NCBI RefSeq assembly: GCF_000760695.4
Contig: NZ_JHEG04000001.1
Span: 802,426-866,425, forward strand
DNA length: 64,000 nt
Direction: 5' to 3'
Source of the DNA: Tolypothrix bouteillei VB521301
GTDB taxonomy: Bacteria > Cyanobacteriota > Cyanobacteriia > Cyanobacteriales > Nostocaceae
Shown here: positions 1-9,064 of the stretch, piece after piece
Numbering within the stretch: position 1 is the first letter of the stretch
How the letters are laid out: every line of letters starts with the position of its first letter
Position numbers and translations under genes: made by a program
The notes under the pieces: model-generated
Told to the model about the DNA's origin: nothing
Databases searched by the model: none
What the model saw: the letters and a program-made list of their open reading frames with translations, nothing else

Positions 1-118
1 TCCCACCGTCTTAATGTAGATGGCGAAATCCCCACTAAATCACCAAACTCAGATACTTTCCACATAAACTTACTCACTCTAGTTAGCTATGAATAAGTTT
101 AGATAAGAATTTGGCTAT

Positions 119-598
119 TTAGTCAAGCTCCTTATTCAACTCTCCTACGTTACCTACTGCACTACCTATCAGTGCAAAGCCAACCCAGCCAAGGATGATG
201 CTGACAAGTGCTAGGGCAACGTTTGGATCGACAAGCAGCCCGAACATAACAGGTGGTTGAAAGTTGGTGAGATTGGGATCGTTCGAGAAACCATACGACG
301 TTTCTGGCCATACACCTGCAAGAACTAGCCCCATCCAGAAGGCGGTTGAGAGAAAGGCAGCAATCGCAGCTGAAGCGAGGTCTGTTGTTGGGCGCGTCCA
401 AAGCACAGCTAAACCACTTGCTCCCAAGCTGATAGCTGCAAAAAAGGACATCGCGCAATGCAGTTTCGCATGCGGTAACCACAGTGGATTTGCCATATGC
501 GCTTTCGCAAGTAGAAAACCGTCTACGCCGATAGGCACAACTATGGAGAGAATAGCTGTGACAACAATCAAGTTGCGTCCCAGTGAAACTCGGTTCAT
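119..598 (-). CDS. Hypothetical small membrane protein
   Basis: A 159-residue protein of unknown function. Four hydrophobic stretches (about residues 10-31, 46-67, 73-96 and 126-148) predict a four-helix inner or thylakoid membrane protein. The loop after the first helix carries a conserved-looking His pair (HAKLHC), and a polar Asn/Pro-rich loop lies between helices 3 and 4. I do not recognise the family. It stands alone, about 200 bp downstream of the pmbA stop on the same strand, so an operon link is possible but not shown. The ATG and length look natural. Confidence 0.65.
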   Translation of the reverse strand: MNRVSLGRNLIVVTAILSIVVPIGVDGFLLAKAHMANPLWLPHAKLHCAMSFFAAISLGASGLAVLWTRPTTDLASAAIAAFLSTAFWMGLVLAGVWPETSYGFSNDPNLTNFQPPVMFGLLVDPNVALALVSIILGWVGFALIGSAVGNVGELNKELD

Positions 599-802
599 GT
601 GTTTTTCTATGTTGCAGTTTGCACCTTTTAGAATAGCAATGGCTTAGGTACTGCACAAGCGATCGCATTTAACAACTCACGCCATGGGTTGTTTGTTTAT
701 CTAATGTAGTGAGTGCGTGCGATCGCTATTGGGTCAGCAGGAACAAACACCACTATTTTATTATGATGACTTGTATGGCAATGCCCACCCAATAAAATCT
801 AG

Positions 803-2146
803 CTACTCACCAGTAATAGAGAGTTCGTCAACCCAAACTCTGGGACAAACCCCGCCAGGAGTTAATTCCGCCTCTTGTTCCACAAAAATAATAGACTTGA
901 GGACTTCGAGAAAATCTCCTGCAACAGTAGCTGACTCAATACTAACTTTCTCACCTTTGTTCACCAACCAACCATCAAACGGTAGAGAGAAAGAACCTTG
1001 TAAAGCTTTCACCCCAGCGTGAAGGGCTTGTAAATTATCAATCAAAATGACATTCTCAGCCGTTTCCAAGTTCAATTCCCGTTCGGGAGTCGCAGAAGTT
1101 GCAAAGACATGATAAAAATTGGGGCTAACAGTAACTTTTGCACCAATATTGGCATGACCCGTTGGGGTTGCGTTCATTCTTTTTGCAGTACCTGCACTGT
1201 GGAGAAAGTTGGTTAAAACGCCATTCTCAATGAGTGAAATGCGGCGAGTGGGAGTTCCTTCACCATCGAAAGCTTCTGCACCAACATTGGCTGGATGTAG
1301 AGCATCATCAGCAACTGAAAGCAGAGGAGAAGCAATTTGCTTACCTAAATCATCAGGAGTCGATAAGCTTTGCTTGTCCAAAATACTCTGAGCGTTGAAT
1401 ATGTTAGAAAAAGCACCTAGCAAACTCAAAAAAGCATCCGGGGAGAAAACAACTCGATATTTACCCGACTTGATTTTTTCATAATTCAAGTGGCTAATAG
1501 TTTTCTCTGCAGTTTCCTGGATACAACCATTAATATCTAAATTGTCCAAACCCCTGCTAATTCTAAAAGCACCAGCACTGCGGGGTTTTTTACCGTCTTC
1601 TTCTGTTTTGCTGTAAAGATAAACTGATGCGACGGAGTGAGATTCTGTTCTCAACGCACCATCACTGTTGAGATAGAAGCGATCGATATCTCTTTGCGCC
1701 AAACTATTGTAAGGCACTCCCTTAATCGCCGGATGAGCGCTCATTAACTCTTTCTCAGCTGTTAACAAGCTTTCAATAAGTTGAGCAACAGGGACTTGAG
1801 GTGCTTTTTCTTCAGAGGAATGCTCTATGGGAACAGTTGATTCTGGGCTAAAATCTGGCACATTTTCTTTTACACCAAAGAAACTTGCTTCATATGCCGT
1901 TTTCAAAGCTAACTCTAGCCCTTTGGGGTCTACATCTGTCGTTGTGGTGACACCCATTGTATTGTCTTCATTCCAAACGCGTACAGTGACACCAGAAAGA
2001 TTGGAAGCTTTGACTTGCTTTGGTTCACCGCGATCTACTTGTACGCTGGTTTGGTCTGCACTTGAGCCATAAATGTCAAATTTTTTGATGCCAAGCTTTT
2101 CTGCATTTTCCTTGGCGTAAGTCGCAATTTCAGTAATATTGGGCAT
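803..2146 (-). CDS. pmbA: TldE/PmbA family protein (partner of TldD protease)
   Basis: 447 residues, the usual length for PmbA/TldE, the partner subunit of the TldD/TldE metalloprotease. The complex degrades unfolded peptides and matures some ribosomal peptides (microcin B17, CcdA turnover in E. coli). Family features seen are the N-terminal segment with VDRGEPKQVKASNLSGVTVRV, the central SAGAFRISRG region and the C-terminal RRISLIENGVLTNFLHS block. It has no HExxxH motif, as expected for the TldE subunit. tldD lies directly upstream on the same strand, 281 bp away across repeat DNA. Confidence 0.9.
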   Translation of the reverse strand: MPNITEIATYAKENAEKLGIKKFDIYGSSADQTSVQVDRGEPKQVKASNLSGVTVRVWNEDNTMGVTTTTDVDPKGLELALKTAYEASFFGVKENVPDFSPESTVPIEHSSEEKAPQVPVAQLIESLLTAEKELMSAHPAIKGVPYNSLAQRDIDRFYLNSDGALRTESHSVASVYLYSKTEEDGKKPRSAGAFRISRGLDNLDINGCIQETAEKTISHLNYEKIKSGKYRVVFSPDAFLSLLGAFSNIFNAQSILDKQSLSTPDDLGKQIASPLLSVADDALHPANVGAEAFDGEGTPTRRISLIENGVLTNFLHSAGTAKRMNATPTGHANIGAKVTVSPNFYHVFATSATPERELNLETAENVILIDNLQALHAGVKALQGSFSLPFDGWLVNKGEKVSIESATVAGDFLEVLKSIIFVEQEAELTPGGVCPRVWVDELSITGE

Positions 2147-2178
2147 AGTCTGGCAATTTTGAATTTAAGCGTTTTTCT

Positions 2179-2281
2179 CGCTCCCAGGCTCAGCCTGGGA
2201 GTGTATTAGTGGAGGCTCTGCCTCCTATCATAAGTGGCAGAGCCACTAGGAGGGCATTCCCAGGTTCTACCTGGGAACGAG
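2179..2281. repeat. Composite palindromic intergenic repeat
   Basis: Two near-perfect hairpins flank a third. The first is at 2181-2201 (arms CTCCCAGGCT/AGCCTGGGAG), the last at 2257-2277 (TTCCCAGGT/ACCTGGGAA), and a GAGGCTCTGCCTCC / GGCAGAGCC block lies between. Elements of this type are widely dispersed in cyanobacterial genomes. It fills much of the pmbA-tldD gap and could attenuate or stabilise a tldD-pmbA transcript, but no U-tract is present. Confidence 0.7.
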
Positions 2282-2354
2282 TTAATCAGCCATCAGCCCT
2301 CCCTTGTTCGCCAGTCGCCAGGGCGCGGGAAACCCGCCTGCAGCGCTGGACTCA

Positions 2355-2430
2355 CCATTAGCCATTAGCCATTAGCCATTAGCCATTAGCCATTAGCCAT
2401 TAGCCATTAGCCATTAGCCATTAGCCATTA
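2355..2430. repeat. Heptanucleotide tandem array, about 10.9 copies of CCATTAG
   Basis: A perfect direct repeat with a 7-bp period (minus strand TAATGGC), of the short tandemly repeated repetitive (STRR) type known in heterocystous cyanobacteria. The array runs into the tldD stop codon: its last TTA (2428-2430) is the complement of the TAA stop. Copy number is likely to vary between strains. Confidence 0.95.
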
Positions 2431-3900
2431 CCGTCCACCTACAGTGATGGAATCAACTTTAATGTGGGGCTGTCCTACTGTAGTGTAGATACTGCCACTA
2501 ACAGAACCACAAAAACCTGGTGCGAGGGATAAATCTTGAGAACACATGGAAATTTTGTTCATAATTTCCTTTGCTTCACCAATCAAAATTGCTCCCTTTA
2601 ATGGCTTGGTAATTTTGCCGTTTTCAATCAAATACGCTTCGTCTACACCAAAGTTAAATTGACCTGTAGCACCAACGCTACCACCACCCATCTTTTTACA
2701 GTAAATACCTTTGTCAATGGAAGCAAAGATTTGATCGAGGCTGTAATCGCCTGTCGCAATATAGGTGTTACGCATCCGACTGGCTGCAGCAAAGGTGAAA
2801 TTTTGACGGCGACCGCTACCTGTTCTGGGGTGTCCGGTACGGGAAGAACCAGCCCGATCGGCTAAGAAGTTCTTCAAAACTCCTTTCTCAATCAACAGAG
2901 TTCTTTGGGCTGGCATACCTTCGTCATCCATATCAATGGTACCAAAGGCATTGTCAGTGCGCCCTTCATCCCAAGCAGTTAAGCTCTCATGGGCAATTTT
3001 TTCGCCTTTCTTGTCAGCAAAAGGAGTGGTGTTGCGTTCGATTTGAGTTGTTTCGAGCAGGTGTCCGCATGCTTCGTGGAAGATAACTCCACCAAAGTGA
3101 TTTGCCATCACAATGGGGTAAGTTCCCGACTCTACATAATCAGCGTAGAGCATTTTTCCTGCTGATTCTGAAATGTGTTCTGCTGCTTCTTTGTAGTCCC
3201 AAGTTCTCAGGAAATTGGGGTCGCTGGTGTTACCGCCACGTTCTGCAATAGAAGTGCGATGAGCGCCATCAGCACACAGAAGGCTGAGACCTACCGATTG
3301 AGTGAGGCGAATATCACGAGCAAAGGTTCCATCGCTCGCTGCAACTAAAACTTCTTGCCAATCGCGGAAATAGGTACTGCGGCGCGATTGTATGTGGTTG
3401 GCTTTTTGCTTGAGTTGATCGGTACTTTCAAGCAATAGTTCTCCCATTTCTCGAATTGAGCTACAAAGAGGTAGCCAACCATCTTTACCTCTTTTGGTAG
3501 CGTAGTCTCTCAGCAATTCTAGATTAATTTCTGGGATAAAAGAGTTGGGCGCGGGGAGTTGCAACCCCATGATAGAAAGTCCTTTTTCCAACGCTGCTTT
3601 CAACCCGGAAAATGTTATATCGTTGGTGCTAACATAACAATCTGCTTTGCCACGAAATACTCTGACTCCCGCACCTGTAGACAGGCGGGGTGTAATGCTG
3701 GTGATAGTATCCTCTTCTGCAAGGCAACTAATATAATTAACACGCTCTAAGAAAAATTCAATAAAATCAGCACCCGCCGCACGTCCAAGCCCTAAAAGGG
3801 TAGACAAAGGAGCTTCCCAGGTTTCATCGAAGCGCTCTGGGGTGAAGGAGTAATGTAGGCTGGGAAGTTGATTTGAGAGAAGTGGAGTAATTGTAAGCAT
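2428..3900 (-). CDS. tldD: TldD metalloprotease
   Basis: 490 residues, matching TldD, the catalytic zinc subunit of the TldD/TldE peptidase. The metal-binding motif HEACGH (HExxxH) is at residues 275-280 in the context [14 protein letters not shown]. Further family blocks are [20 protein letters not shown] and the C-terminal GQFNFGV...GxAKEIM-type segment. The ATG at 3900 precedes a normal N-terminus. It lies upstream of pmbA on the same strand. Its stop codon is fused to a heptamer repeat array, so the 3' untranslated region is repeat-derived. Confidence 0.93.
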   Translation of the reverse strand: MLTITPLLSNQLPSLHYSFTPERFDETWEAPLSTLLGLGRAAGADFIEFFLERVNYISCLAEEDTITSITPRLSTGAGVRVFRGKADCYVSTNDITFSGLKAALEKGLSIMGLQLPAPNSFIPEINLELLRDYATKRGKDGWLPLCSSIREMGELLLESTDQLKQKANHIQSRRSTYFRDWQEVLVAASDGTFARDIRLTQSVGLSLLCADGAHRTSIAERGGNTSDPNFLRTWDYKEAAEHISESAGKMLYADYVESGTYPIVMANHFGGVIFHEACGHLLETTQIERNTTPFADKKGEKIAHESLTAWDEGRTDNAFGTIDMDDEGMPAQRTLLIEKGVLKNFLADRAGSSRTGHPRTGSGRRQNFTFAAASRMRNTYIATGDYSLDQIFASIDKGIYCKKMGGGSVGATGQFNFGVDEAYLIENGKITKPLKGAILIGEAKEIMNKISMCSQDLSLAPGFCGSVSGSIYTTVGQPHIKVDSITVGGR

Positions 3901-4093
3901 TAGTATTTTCGGTAGGCTGGGTTTAACAAGTGTTTTAGCAGTTCCGACTTTAGGTAAAATATGACGGATTGAATGAACTGTGTACTATCATACCTATTTA
4001 CCTATTATGGTCATAAGGTGAAAGGATGACAGGTGGGTAATCCGACTTTCTACCTTTTTTTTAAGTATTAAAAAAGTGTTAAACTGTAAATAC

Positions 4094-5113
4094 CTATCGG
4101 CGATATTCGTCCCCACAGTCACCGATTAACTGATATAAGTTCCTCGATTTGCTAGAGATAGCATCTATCCGATCGCAGTCTTCAGTATCTAATGTAAAGC
4201 TGAATACTCTGGCATTATCTTCTAGATGCTCCGCTATCCCAAGCCTTGCACCAACGATCGCACCTGCTACTGTTGGTTTGTCTAAAATATAACGCAGTGC
4301 GATGTTAGGAATACTAACGCTATGTTTGTCGGCTATGGTCTTAAGAACAGACAGTAATTCTTGGAATAACTGCCAACCTCCCCAACCATCTATCATATTT
4401 TTGTATTTTCGCAAGCTGACGGTAGCTAACTCAGACCCTCTTGGTTCTGAAACACCCACATATTTTTCTGATAAAAAACCACCGCAAACCGTACCGTAAG
4501 TCAACAGTTGTATGTCATGCTCTTGGCAGAACTGAATCATCTTCACTTCAGGACGGCGATCGACAAGAGAAAATTGTACCTGGTTGGAAACTATTTTTAT
4601 GCCTGCTTCTGTAATAATTTGCAGGTGTTCTGTATCAAAATTCGTTAAGGCTAAATGTTTAATTTTCCCTTCTGTTTGCAGTTCCGCCATATATTTGAGG
4701 GCATCTAAATAGTTTTTGTCTCGATATTCCCACCAGTGAAATTGCATTAAATCCAGGCATTCTACTGCCATTCTTCTTAAAGAGATATTAATATTCTCTT
4801 CTACCAATTTTTTTGTCATTTTGGTAGGACGGGGTACCCATTTTGTAAAAGCTTGAATATTAGCTAAAGCCTCTTGACCCCGAGTCGCAATCAGTTGGCG
4901 GCGGAACTCACCAATAAAATCTTCCGCCGGACCGTAATGATCTGCTAAGTCCCAGGTGGTAAAGCCTGCATCTACATATTGGAACATGGCTTGGATGGCA
5001 GATGTTGGGTTGATGCGCCCGTGTGCGCCGGAAACTTGCCACATCCCGTTTAAGAGGCGAGAAATGTTTAAATCTGTGGTAAATTGCAGGCGACTTGATT
5101 GAGGTAGGTTCAT
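4094..5113 (-). CDS. Aldo/keto reductase
   Basis: 339 residues with an aldo/keto reductase (TIM barrel, NADPH-dependent) layout. The catalytic tetrad is visible: Asp and Tyr in DLADHYGP, Lys in FTKWVP and His in LMQFHWW. The C-terminal part carries GAIVGARLGIAEHLEDN, the usual cofactor-phosphate region. The substrate cannot be told from sequence. It starts 39 bp after the cytochrome c6-like gene on the same strand, so the two may be co-transcribed. Confidence 0.88.
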   Translation of the reverse strand: MNLPQSSRLQFTTDLNISRLLNGMWQVSGAHGRINPTSAIQAMFQYVDAGFTTWDLADHYGPAEDFIGEFRRQLIATRGQEALANIQAFTKWVPRPTKMTKKLVEENINISLRRMAVECLDLMQFHWWEYRDKNYLDALKYMAELQTEGKIKHLALTNFDTEHLQIITEAGIKIVSNQVQFSLVDRRPEVKMIQFCQEHDIQLLTYGTVCGGFLSEKYVGVSEPRGSELATVSLRKYKNMIDGWGGWQLFQELLSVLKTIADKHSVSIPNIALRYILDKPTVAGAIVGARLGIAEHLEDNARVFSFTLDTEDCDRIDAISSKSRNLYQLIGDCGDEYRR

Positions 5114-5152
5114 GGGATTTGGTTAGTTGTTAATTGTGAGTAGTTAGTCTTT

Positions 5153-5500
5153 TTACCGCCAGCCTTTTTCGGCTTGCTCTAAAACATAAGAAGAAACTTC
5201 TTGAATTTCTTCTGGTGTTAAGCGATCTTTGTAGGCTGACATATTATTTTTTCCATTGGTTACGATAGATGCGATCGCATCTACAGAATCCATCCCATTT
5301 TTCTTAAGTGCTTTCAATTTTAAGTTTTTTCCCCGTCTGATAATATTGCTGCCGTTGATATGACATCCAGCACAATGAACGTCAAAAATTTTAGCACCAT
5401 TAGCTGTCTCTGCTGCTATTGCTTGAGGAAGGCATAATAACATGAAAAATATAAATGTCACTAAGAAAATAGCGATAAGCTTTGGAAATTTGATATTCAT
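5153..5500 (-). CDS. petJ: Cytochrome c6-like electron carrier
   Basis: About 115 residues: a signal peptide (hydrophobic segment ending ...PQAIAAE) and then a small class I cytochrome c. The haem site is CAGCH, and the distal axial Met lies in GKNNMSAYKDRLTPEEIQEVSSYVLEQAEKGW, which closely follows the cytochrome c6 C-terminus. It should carry electrons in the thylakoid lumen from cytochrome b6f to photosystem I or an oxidase. I prefer the ATG at 5500 (MNIKFPKL) over an upstream TTG at 5515. The mature region has a basic RRGKNLKLKALKK stretch, so a c6-like paralogue is possible. The gene symbol is by resemblance. Confidence 0.82.
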   Translation of the reverse strand: MNIKFPKLIAIFLVTFIFFMLLCLPQAIAAETANGAKIFDVHCAGCHINGSNIIRRGKNLKLKALKKNGMDSVDAIASIVTNGKNNMSAYKDRLTPEEIQEVSSYVLEQAEKGWR

Positions 5501-5663
5501 AAGTAACACAAACAAATGAAACGTAAGATGTTTTTAGGCTTGTAGTTGCCCTTGAGCGCTAAAGCACATCTACGAACATTTTATGTTTTTTTAAGTTGAA
5601 CTACTTATCAATATTTTTATATAATAAATAGTTATACTACCTACCGTACAAAAGCGTACTCGT

Positions 5664-6536
5664 TCATTTTGCTCTGTAGGTTCGCGGTGTTATACCTGTC
5701 AATTGCCGAAACTGTTTGCTCAGATGGCTGTGGCTGTTGAACCCACACTCTAAAGCAATGTCTACGATCAATTGGTCTGTTTGTTTCAACAACTGCTTCG
5801 CCCGTTCTATCCGTTGTTGGAGCAAGTATTGGTAGGGAGCTATGCCCAGCGATCGCTTGAATAAATGGCTGAAATGAAATTGGCTCATGCCTAACAACTG
5901 GGCCAAATCTGCGAGCTTAATGTCTTGATTGAGATGTTCGTTGATGTACTCCAAGACTTGCAGCAGTTGACGCTCGGGTAAACCACCCTTATAAATTGCA
6001 AGGTGAGGTTTGGACGCAAAGTATTGTCTGAGTAAATGCACTGCCAAAACATTTGCCAGTGATTCAACATAAAGCCTTCCGCCTAAATTTTCCTGTTGGA
6101 GTTCGCACACCAGCATCATGCCAAGTGACTCAATTTGTGGATCGCGAGCCTGAAATTGGCTCAGCAATTCCAGTCGATCTGAATTCATAGCAAGAGCTTC
6201 TGTTGCAACGCTCTGGATGAAATCAGACGCAATCCGAATCTGCAAGTGGCTATCCTCTCCATCCCATCGAGCAAAACACTGGGTCTTTGCAGGTGTTATG
6301 GAAATATCGCCTTTTGCGTACATCCCTGCATAAGTCTGACCTTCGTGAACTTGTAGCAAGCGAATTGGACGGGAGGAAAGAGACAGATAAATCGCGTGTT
6401 CTTGGCTGTAATGACACCTCGCTTCACCCGGAGGGTGTTGGAATTGCTCGACTACAATATTTTCCCAACCCCGAGATTGGCTGGACAAGATGGGTAAGTG
6501 GATCGTTTCTATCTCATGGGTGGCGGTCGTCTTCAC
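5664..6536 (-). CDS. AraC-family transcriptional regulator
   Basis: 290 residues. An N-terminal effector/cupin-like domain (about 1-180) is followed by a C-terminal AraC/XylS DNA-binding domain with two helix-turn-helix motifs: DIKLADLAQLLGMSQFHFSHLFKRSLGIAPYQYLLQQRIERAKQLL and DIALECGFNSHSHLSKQFRQLTGITPRTYR. It is divergent from the azoR-like gene across a 219-bp intergenic region, the usual layout for a local regulator, so control of that reductase is a reasonable inference. Confidence 0.9.
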   Translation of the reverse strand: MKTTATHEIETIHLPILSSQSRGWENIVVEQFQHPPGEARCHYSQEHAIYLSLSSRPIRLLQVHEGQTYAGMYAKGDISITPAKTQCFARWDGEDSHLQIRIASDFIQSVATEALAMNSDRLELLSQFQARDPQIESLGMMLVCELQQENLGGRLYVESLANVLAVHLLRQYFASKPHLAIYKGGLPERQLLQVLEYINEHLNQDIKLADLAQLLGMSQFHFSHLFKRSLGIAPYQYLLQQRIERAKQLLKQTDQLIVDIALECGFNSHSHLSKQFRQLTGITPRTYRAK

Positions 6537-6755
6537 GATCTGAAACTCAATCTATTTCATCTATATCTCCACAGGATACCCCAAGAAAGACTTATCTCTT
6601 ACAATCCCACCATCATACGGTTATTTATTCGTTTTTTGAACTTTTGTACGAAGTTCACTGAAAAATTACAGCAAGATTGTGATAGTGGCACAGGAATTAG
6701 ATAGTTGAGCCGGAATCCTTTACATAAGCTGGAATTGTAATCCATCCGAAGAACT

Positions 6756-7388
6756 ATGGCACACCTGTTACATATTGATTCCAGTCCCAGAGGAGAACGT
6801 TCGCACTCTCGCAAGCTCACAAGAGAATTTGTTGAGGCTTGGAAGCAAGCTCATCCGGGTGATACCGTCAACTATCGAGATGTCGGTTGCAATCCAGTTC
6901 CTCATGTCGATGAACAGTGGATTGTAGCAGCTCATACACCGCCAGAGCAACGAACCCCTCAACTCCAAGAGGGAATTCTTATTAGCGATCGCCTGATAGA
7001 CGAATTCTTAGCTGCCGATCTCTACGTCATTGGCATTCCCATGTATAATTTCTCCATTCCCAGTACTTTCAAAGCTTATATCGATCAAATTGTCCGCCCA
7101 ACGCGGACATTTGTGTTTGAACCAGAAGATTCTACAAACCCTTACAAACCGCTCGTGCTGGGTAAAAAAATGTTTATCATCACAGCACGAGGGACTTCCG
7201 GCTATGGATCTGGTGGGAAATACGAGAATTGTAATTATCAAAACCCTTACCTTGCAGCAGTCTTTGGGTTTATAGGCATCACTGACATCACGTTTATTAA
7301 TGTTGAAAATGATGAGTCTGGTGGGAAAAAGTTAGCCGATTCGATCGCAGCTGCTCGTATCCAAATGGCTCAACTGCTTGGAGGGTAA
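6756..7388 (+). CDS. azoR: FMN-dependent NADH-azoreductase / quinone reductase
   Basis: 210 residues with a flavodoxin-like fold of the AzoR family. The FMN-binding start HLLHIDSSPRGERSHSRKL, the PMYNFSIPSTFKAYIDQIVRPTRTF block and the ITARGTSGYGSGG loop are typical. The family reduces quinones and azo compounds with NADH and protects against thiol or quinone stress. It is transcribed divergently from the AraC-type gene. The IscB element lies just downstream. Confidence 0.9.
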   Translation: MAHLLHIDSSPRGERSHSRKLTREFVEAWKQAHPGDTVNYRDVGCNPVPHVDEQWIVAAHTPPEQRTPQLQEGILISDRLIDEFLAADLYVIGIPMYNFSIPSTFKAYIDQIVRPTRTFVFEPEDSTNPYKPLVLGKKMFIITARGTSGYGSGGKYENCNYQNPYLAAVFGFIGITDITFINVENDESGGKKLADSIAAARIQMAQLLGG

Positions 7389-7530
7389 CTCACTCAGTTA
7401 GATCCCCGACTTTTCTCATCTAAAAACCTCCGGGAGAGGGGAAACCTTGCGTCTATGACTGGCGTCACGCTTCGCTATCAGACCAAGGAGGAACCGCGAC
7501 ACGAGCAGATTTATCTGCCGTCTAATTTCG

Positions 7531-8820
7531 TTAAAATGCATAGGAATATCCGTCTTTCTTGTGAATCTGTTGGCAATATGTGTGTGAGATTCCCTGAACT
7601 AAACCATTCTTGGTAGAAATATTAAAACTCCCAGTAGAACGCGTTGCAATTCTGCCAACATATTCGCCAACTTTTTTACCGGAAAGTACAACAGCTTTAA
7701 CAATGTCACCAGTCTGAAAACCAAAGTGGAATTTAGTTCTCGAACAGTGACGATTTGGAAAACCAAATTTATCTGTACGACACATTTGTCTTGTTCCATG
7801 ACCGTTTGCTGTAATCAATAATGGTTTAACTCCTTTAACGATTAATTTTTCAGGAGTTGATTGACCAACACAGGCTGCATCAAAATAGTGTGTTTTTTCT
7901 AATCCTTGTTGAGTCCTATTGAATTTAGTTAAACCGCCGCTTCCTGTTTCTACTGGTAAACCTGTAGATTGTAGCGTTTTAAGTAATGCAAATCGAGTTG
8001 AATTAACGGCGGCTGCATCAGTCAAAGGTTGTTTGGCTTGTTTCAATATTTTCTCTAACCTAGCAGAGTCTTTTTTGAGAAAATCTCTGATATCTTTAGT
8101 CCCCTTTTTCTTGTTGCATTTTTCACAGCTTAAAGTCAGATTTGTAATTGAGTTGCTACCTCCTTTAGCTCGACAATGAATGTGTTCTATTTGAAATGGA
8201 ACATCTTTAACACCACAGTAAGCACATTGCCTATTCCATTTTTCAAGTAAATACTCACGTGTTTCGTAGCCGAAAAGTGTACCCTGCTGATATTCTTTAC
8301 CCTCAATATCAGGATTGCGGATTAATTGCATATCAAAGCGTACTAATTCTTGACTAATCGCTTCAATCGGTGCTACTTTCCGCAATCTTTCAACCCAAGT
8401 TTTGATATTATCAACACGGCTTTGTAGACTTGGTGCTAACCATCCCTTTGGTCGGATTCTATTATTAAATCTGGGTTGGCGATATCTTGTTTTGCGATTT
8501 CTTCTACTTCTTCTTAATTGTCTTCTTGAAATAAGAGAATCGCGTATTGCAAAGCCTCTATGTTTAATTTCAGCAGCAAATACTACCTCACCCGTAGAAT
8601 CGTTAACTAAAGCAATTCCACTTATAACTGCACCAGGGTCTATTTTTAATCGTAGAGGCTCAATTTCTACATCTGTTTTGAAAGTGACTTTCAAAATGAT
8701 GGTAAAAGGAAATCGTCTAAAAACTGCTGCTTTTCCATTTCTCAGAAGTTGTCTTGCTTGGGCTGAATGTATTGGATTTAGTGGTCTTTTATTGACATCA
8801 ATTAGAAATACTTTGGACAT
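7531..8820 (-). CDS. iscB: IscB RNA-guided nuclease (Cas9 ancestor family)
   Basis: 429 residues with the full IscB domain order. The N-terminal PLMP-type segment is at 1-42. RuvC-I is at 58-71 with Asp61 in LKIDPGAVISGIAL. An Arg-rich bridge helix follows at 98-118, then RuvC-II with Glu158 in ISQELVRFD. The HNH domain spans about 198-240, with CAYC, IEHIH and SCEKC motifs including His213 and Asn227. RuvC-III has His311 and Asp314 in HYFDAACV, and a TAM-interacting C-terminal region ends the protein. All catalytic residues appear intact, so RNA-guided DNA cleavage with an omega-RNA is expected. A strong GGAGGG Shine-Dalgarno lies just upstream of the ATG. Confidence 0.92.
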   Translation of the reverse strand: MSKVFLIDVNKRPLNPIHSAQARQLLRNGKAAVFRRFPFTIILKVTFKTDVEIEPLRLKIDPGAVISGIALVNDSTGEVVFAAEIKHRGFAIRDSLISRRQLRRSRRNRKTRYRQPRFNNRIRPKGWLAPSLQSRVDNIKTWVERLRKVAPIEAISQELVRFDMQLIRNPDIEGKEYQQGTLFGYETREYLLEKWNRQCAYCGVKDVPFQIEHIHCRAKGGSNSITNLTLSCEKCNKKKGTKDIRDFLKKDSARLEKILKQAKQPLTDAAAVNSTRFALLKTLQSTGLPVETGSGGLTKFNRTQQGLEKTHYFDAACVGQSTPEKLIVKGVKPLLITANGHGTRQMCRTDKFGFPNRHCSRTKFHFGFQTGDIVKAVVLSGKKVGEYVGRIATRSTGSFNISTKNGLVQGISHTYCQQIHKKDGYSYAF

Positions 8821-8966
8821 TTTTGTCCCTCCTTTCGGGTAAAGTTAGCTTCGCCAATGTTTAGAGCCAGTATATTTAAATAGCACTGTCTTACCCCTTG
8901 TAAAACTGTTTAACTATTTAATTCCAGTGCAACAAACTAGCTACGCATCTGTTGGTGGGTCTTTTA
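8821..8966 (-). ncRNA. Predicted omega-RNA, 3' segment (downstream exon)
   Basis: 146 bases between the group II intron 3' splice site and the iscB ATG. IscB omega-RNAs lie immediately 5' of iscB and usually end in or near its ribosome-binding site. This stretch has no ORF, contains small hairpins (CAACA...TGTTG at the exon start, CAGT...ACTG in the middle) and ends with CCCGAAAGGAGGG before the start. The exact 3' end is not visible from sequence. Confidence 0.6.
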
Positions 8967-9003
8967 GTAAACTAAGCCGCTCCGTCGCCAGAGCGACTCG
9001 TCT
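8967..9003 (-). ncRNA. Group II intron domain VI (branch-point helix)
   Basis: The minus strand folds as AGTCGCTC / GAGCGGCTT around a GC-rich apical part. An unpaired A then lies seven bases before the 3' splice site, the expected position of the branch-point adenosine. Confidence 0.8.
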
Positions 9004-9040
9004 TCAAAACCGGACGTGAGACTTTCACCTCATCCGGCTC
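9004..9040 (-). ncRNA. Group II intron domain V (catalytic hairpin)
   Basis: The minus strand reads GAGCCGGA, then TGAGGT-GAAA-GTCTCA with a GAAA tetraloop, a CG bulge, then TCCGGTTTT. This is the canonical domain V with its AGC catalytic triad and two-base bulge. It begins 25 bases after the intron ORF stop. Confidence 0.95.
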
Positions 9041-9064
9041 CTCAGTAATTTGGTGCTTGTCTAA

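Noticed and set aside
162..668. 168-residue minus-strand ORF over the small membrane protein
   Set aside because: It overlaps the 119-598 gene in another frame and is rich in Cys, Ser and Arg with no hydrophobic pattern, as expected of a shadow frame.
2355..2430. Possible CRISPR array
   Set aside because: The repeat is a continuous 7-bp tandem with no spacers, so it is an STRR array.
7389..7530. TnpA transposase remnant next to iscB
   Set aside because: No HUH or other transposase motif can be read in any frame; only a short hairpin is present.
8402..8842. 146-residue plus-strand ORF opposite iscB
   Set aside because: It lies antisense to the bridge-helix and RuvC-coding part of iscB and shows no protein-like features; it is a shadow frame.
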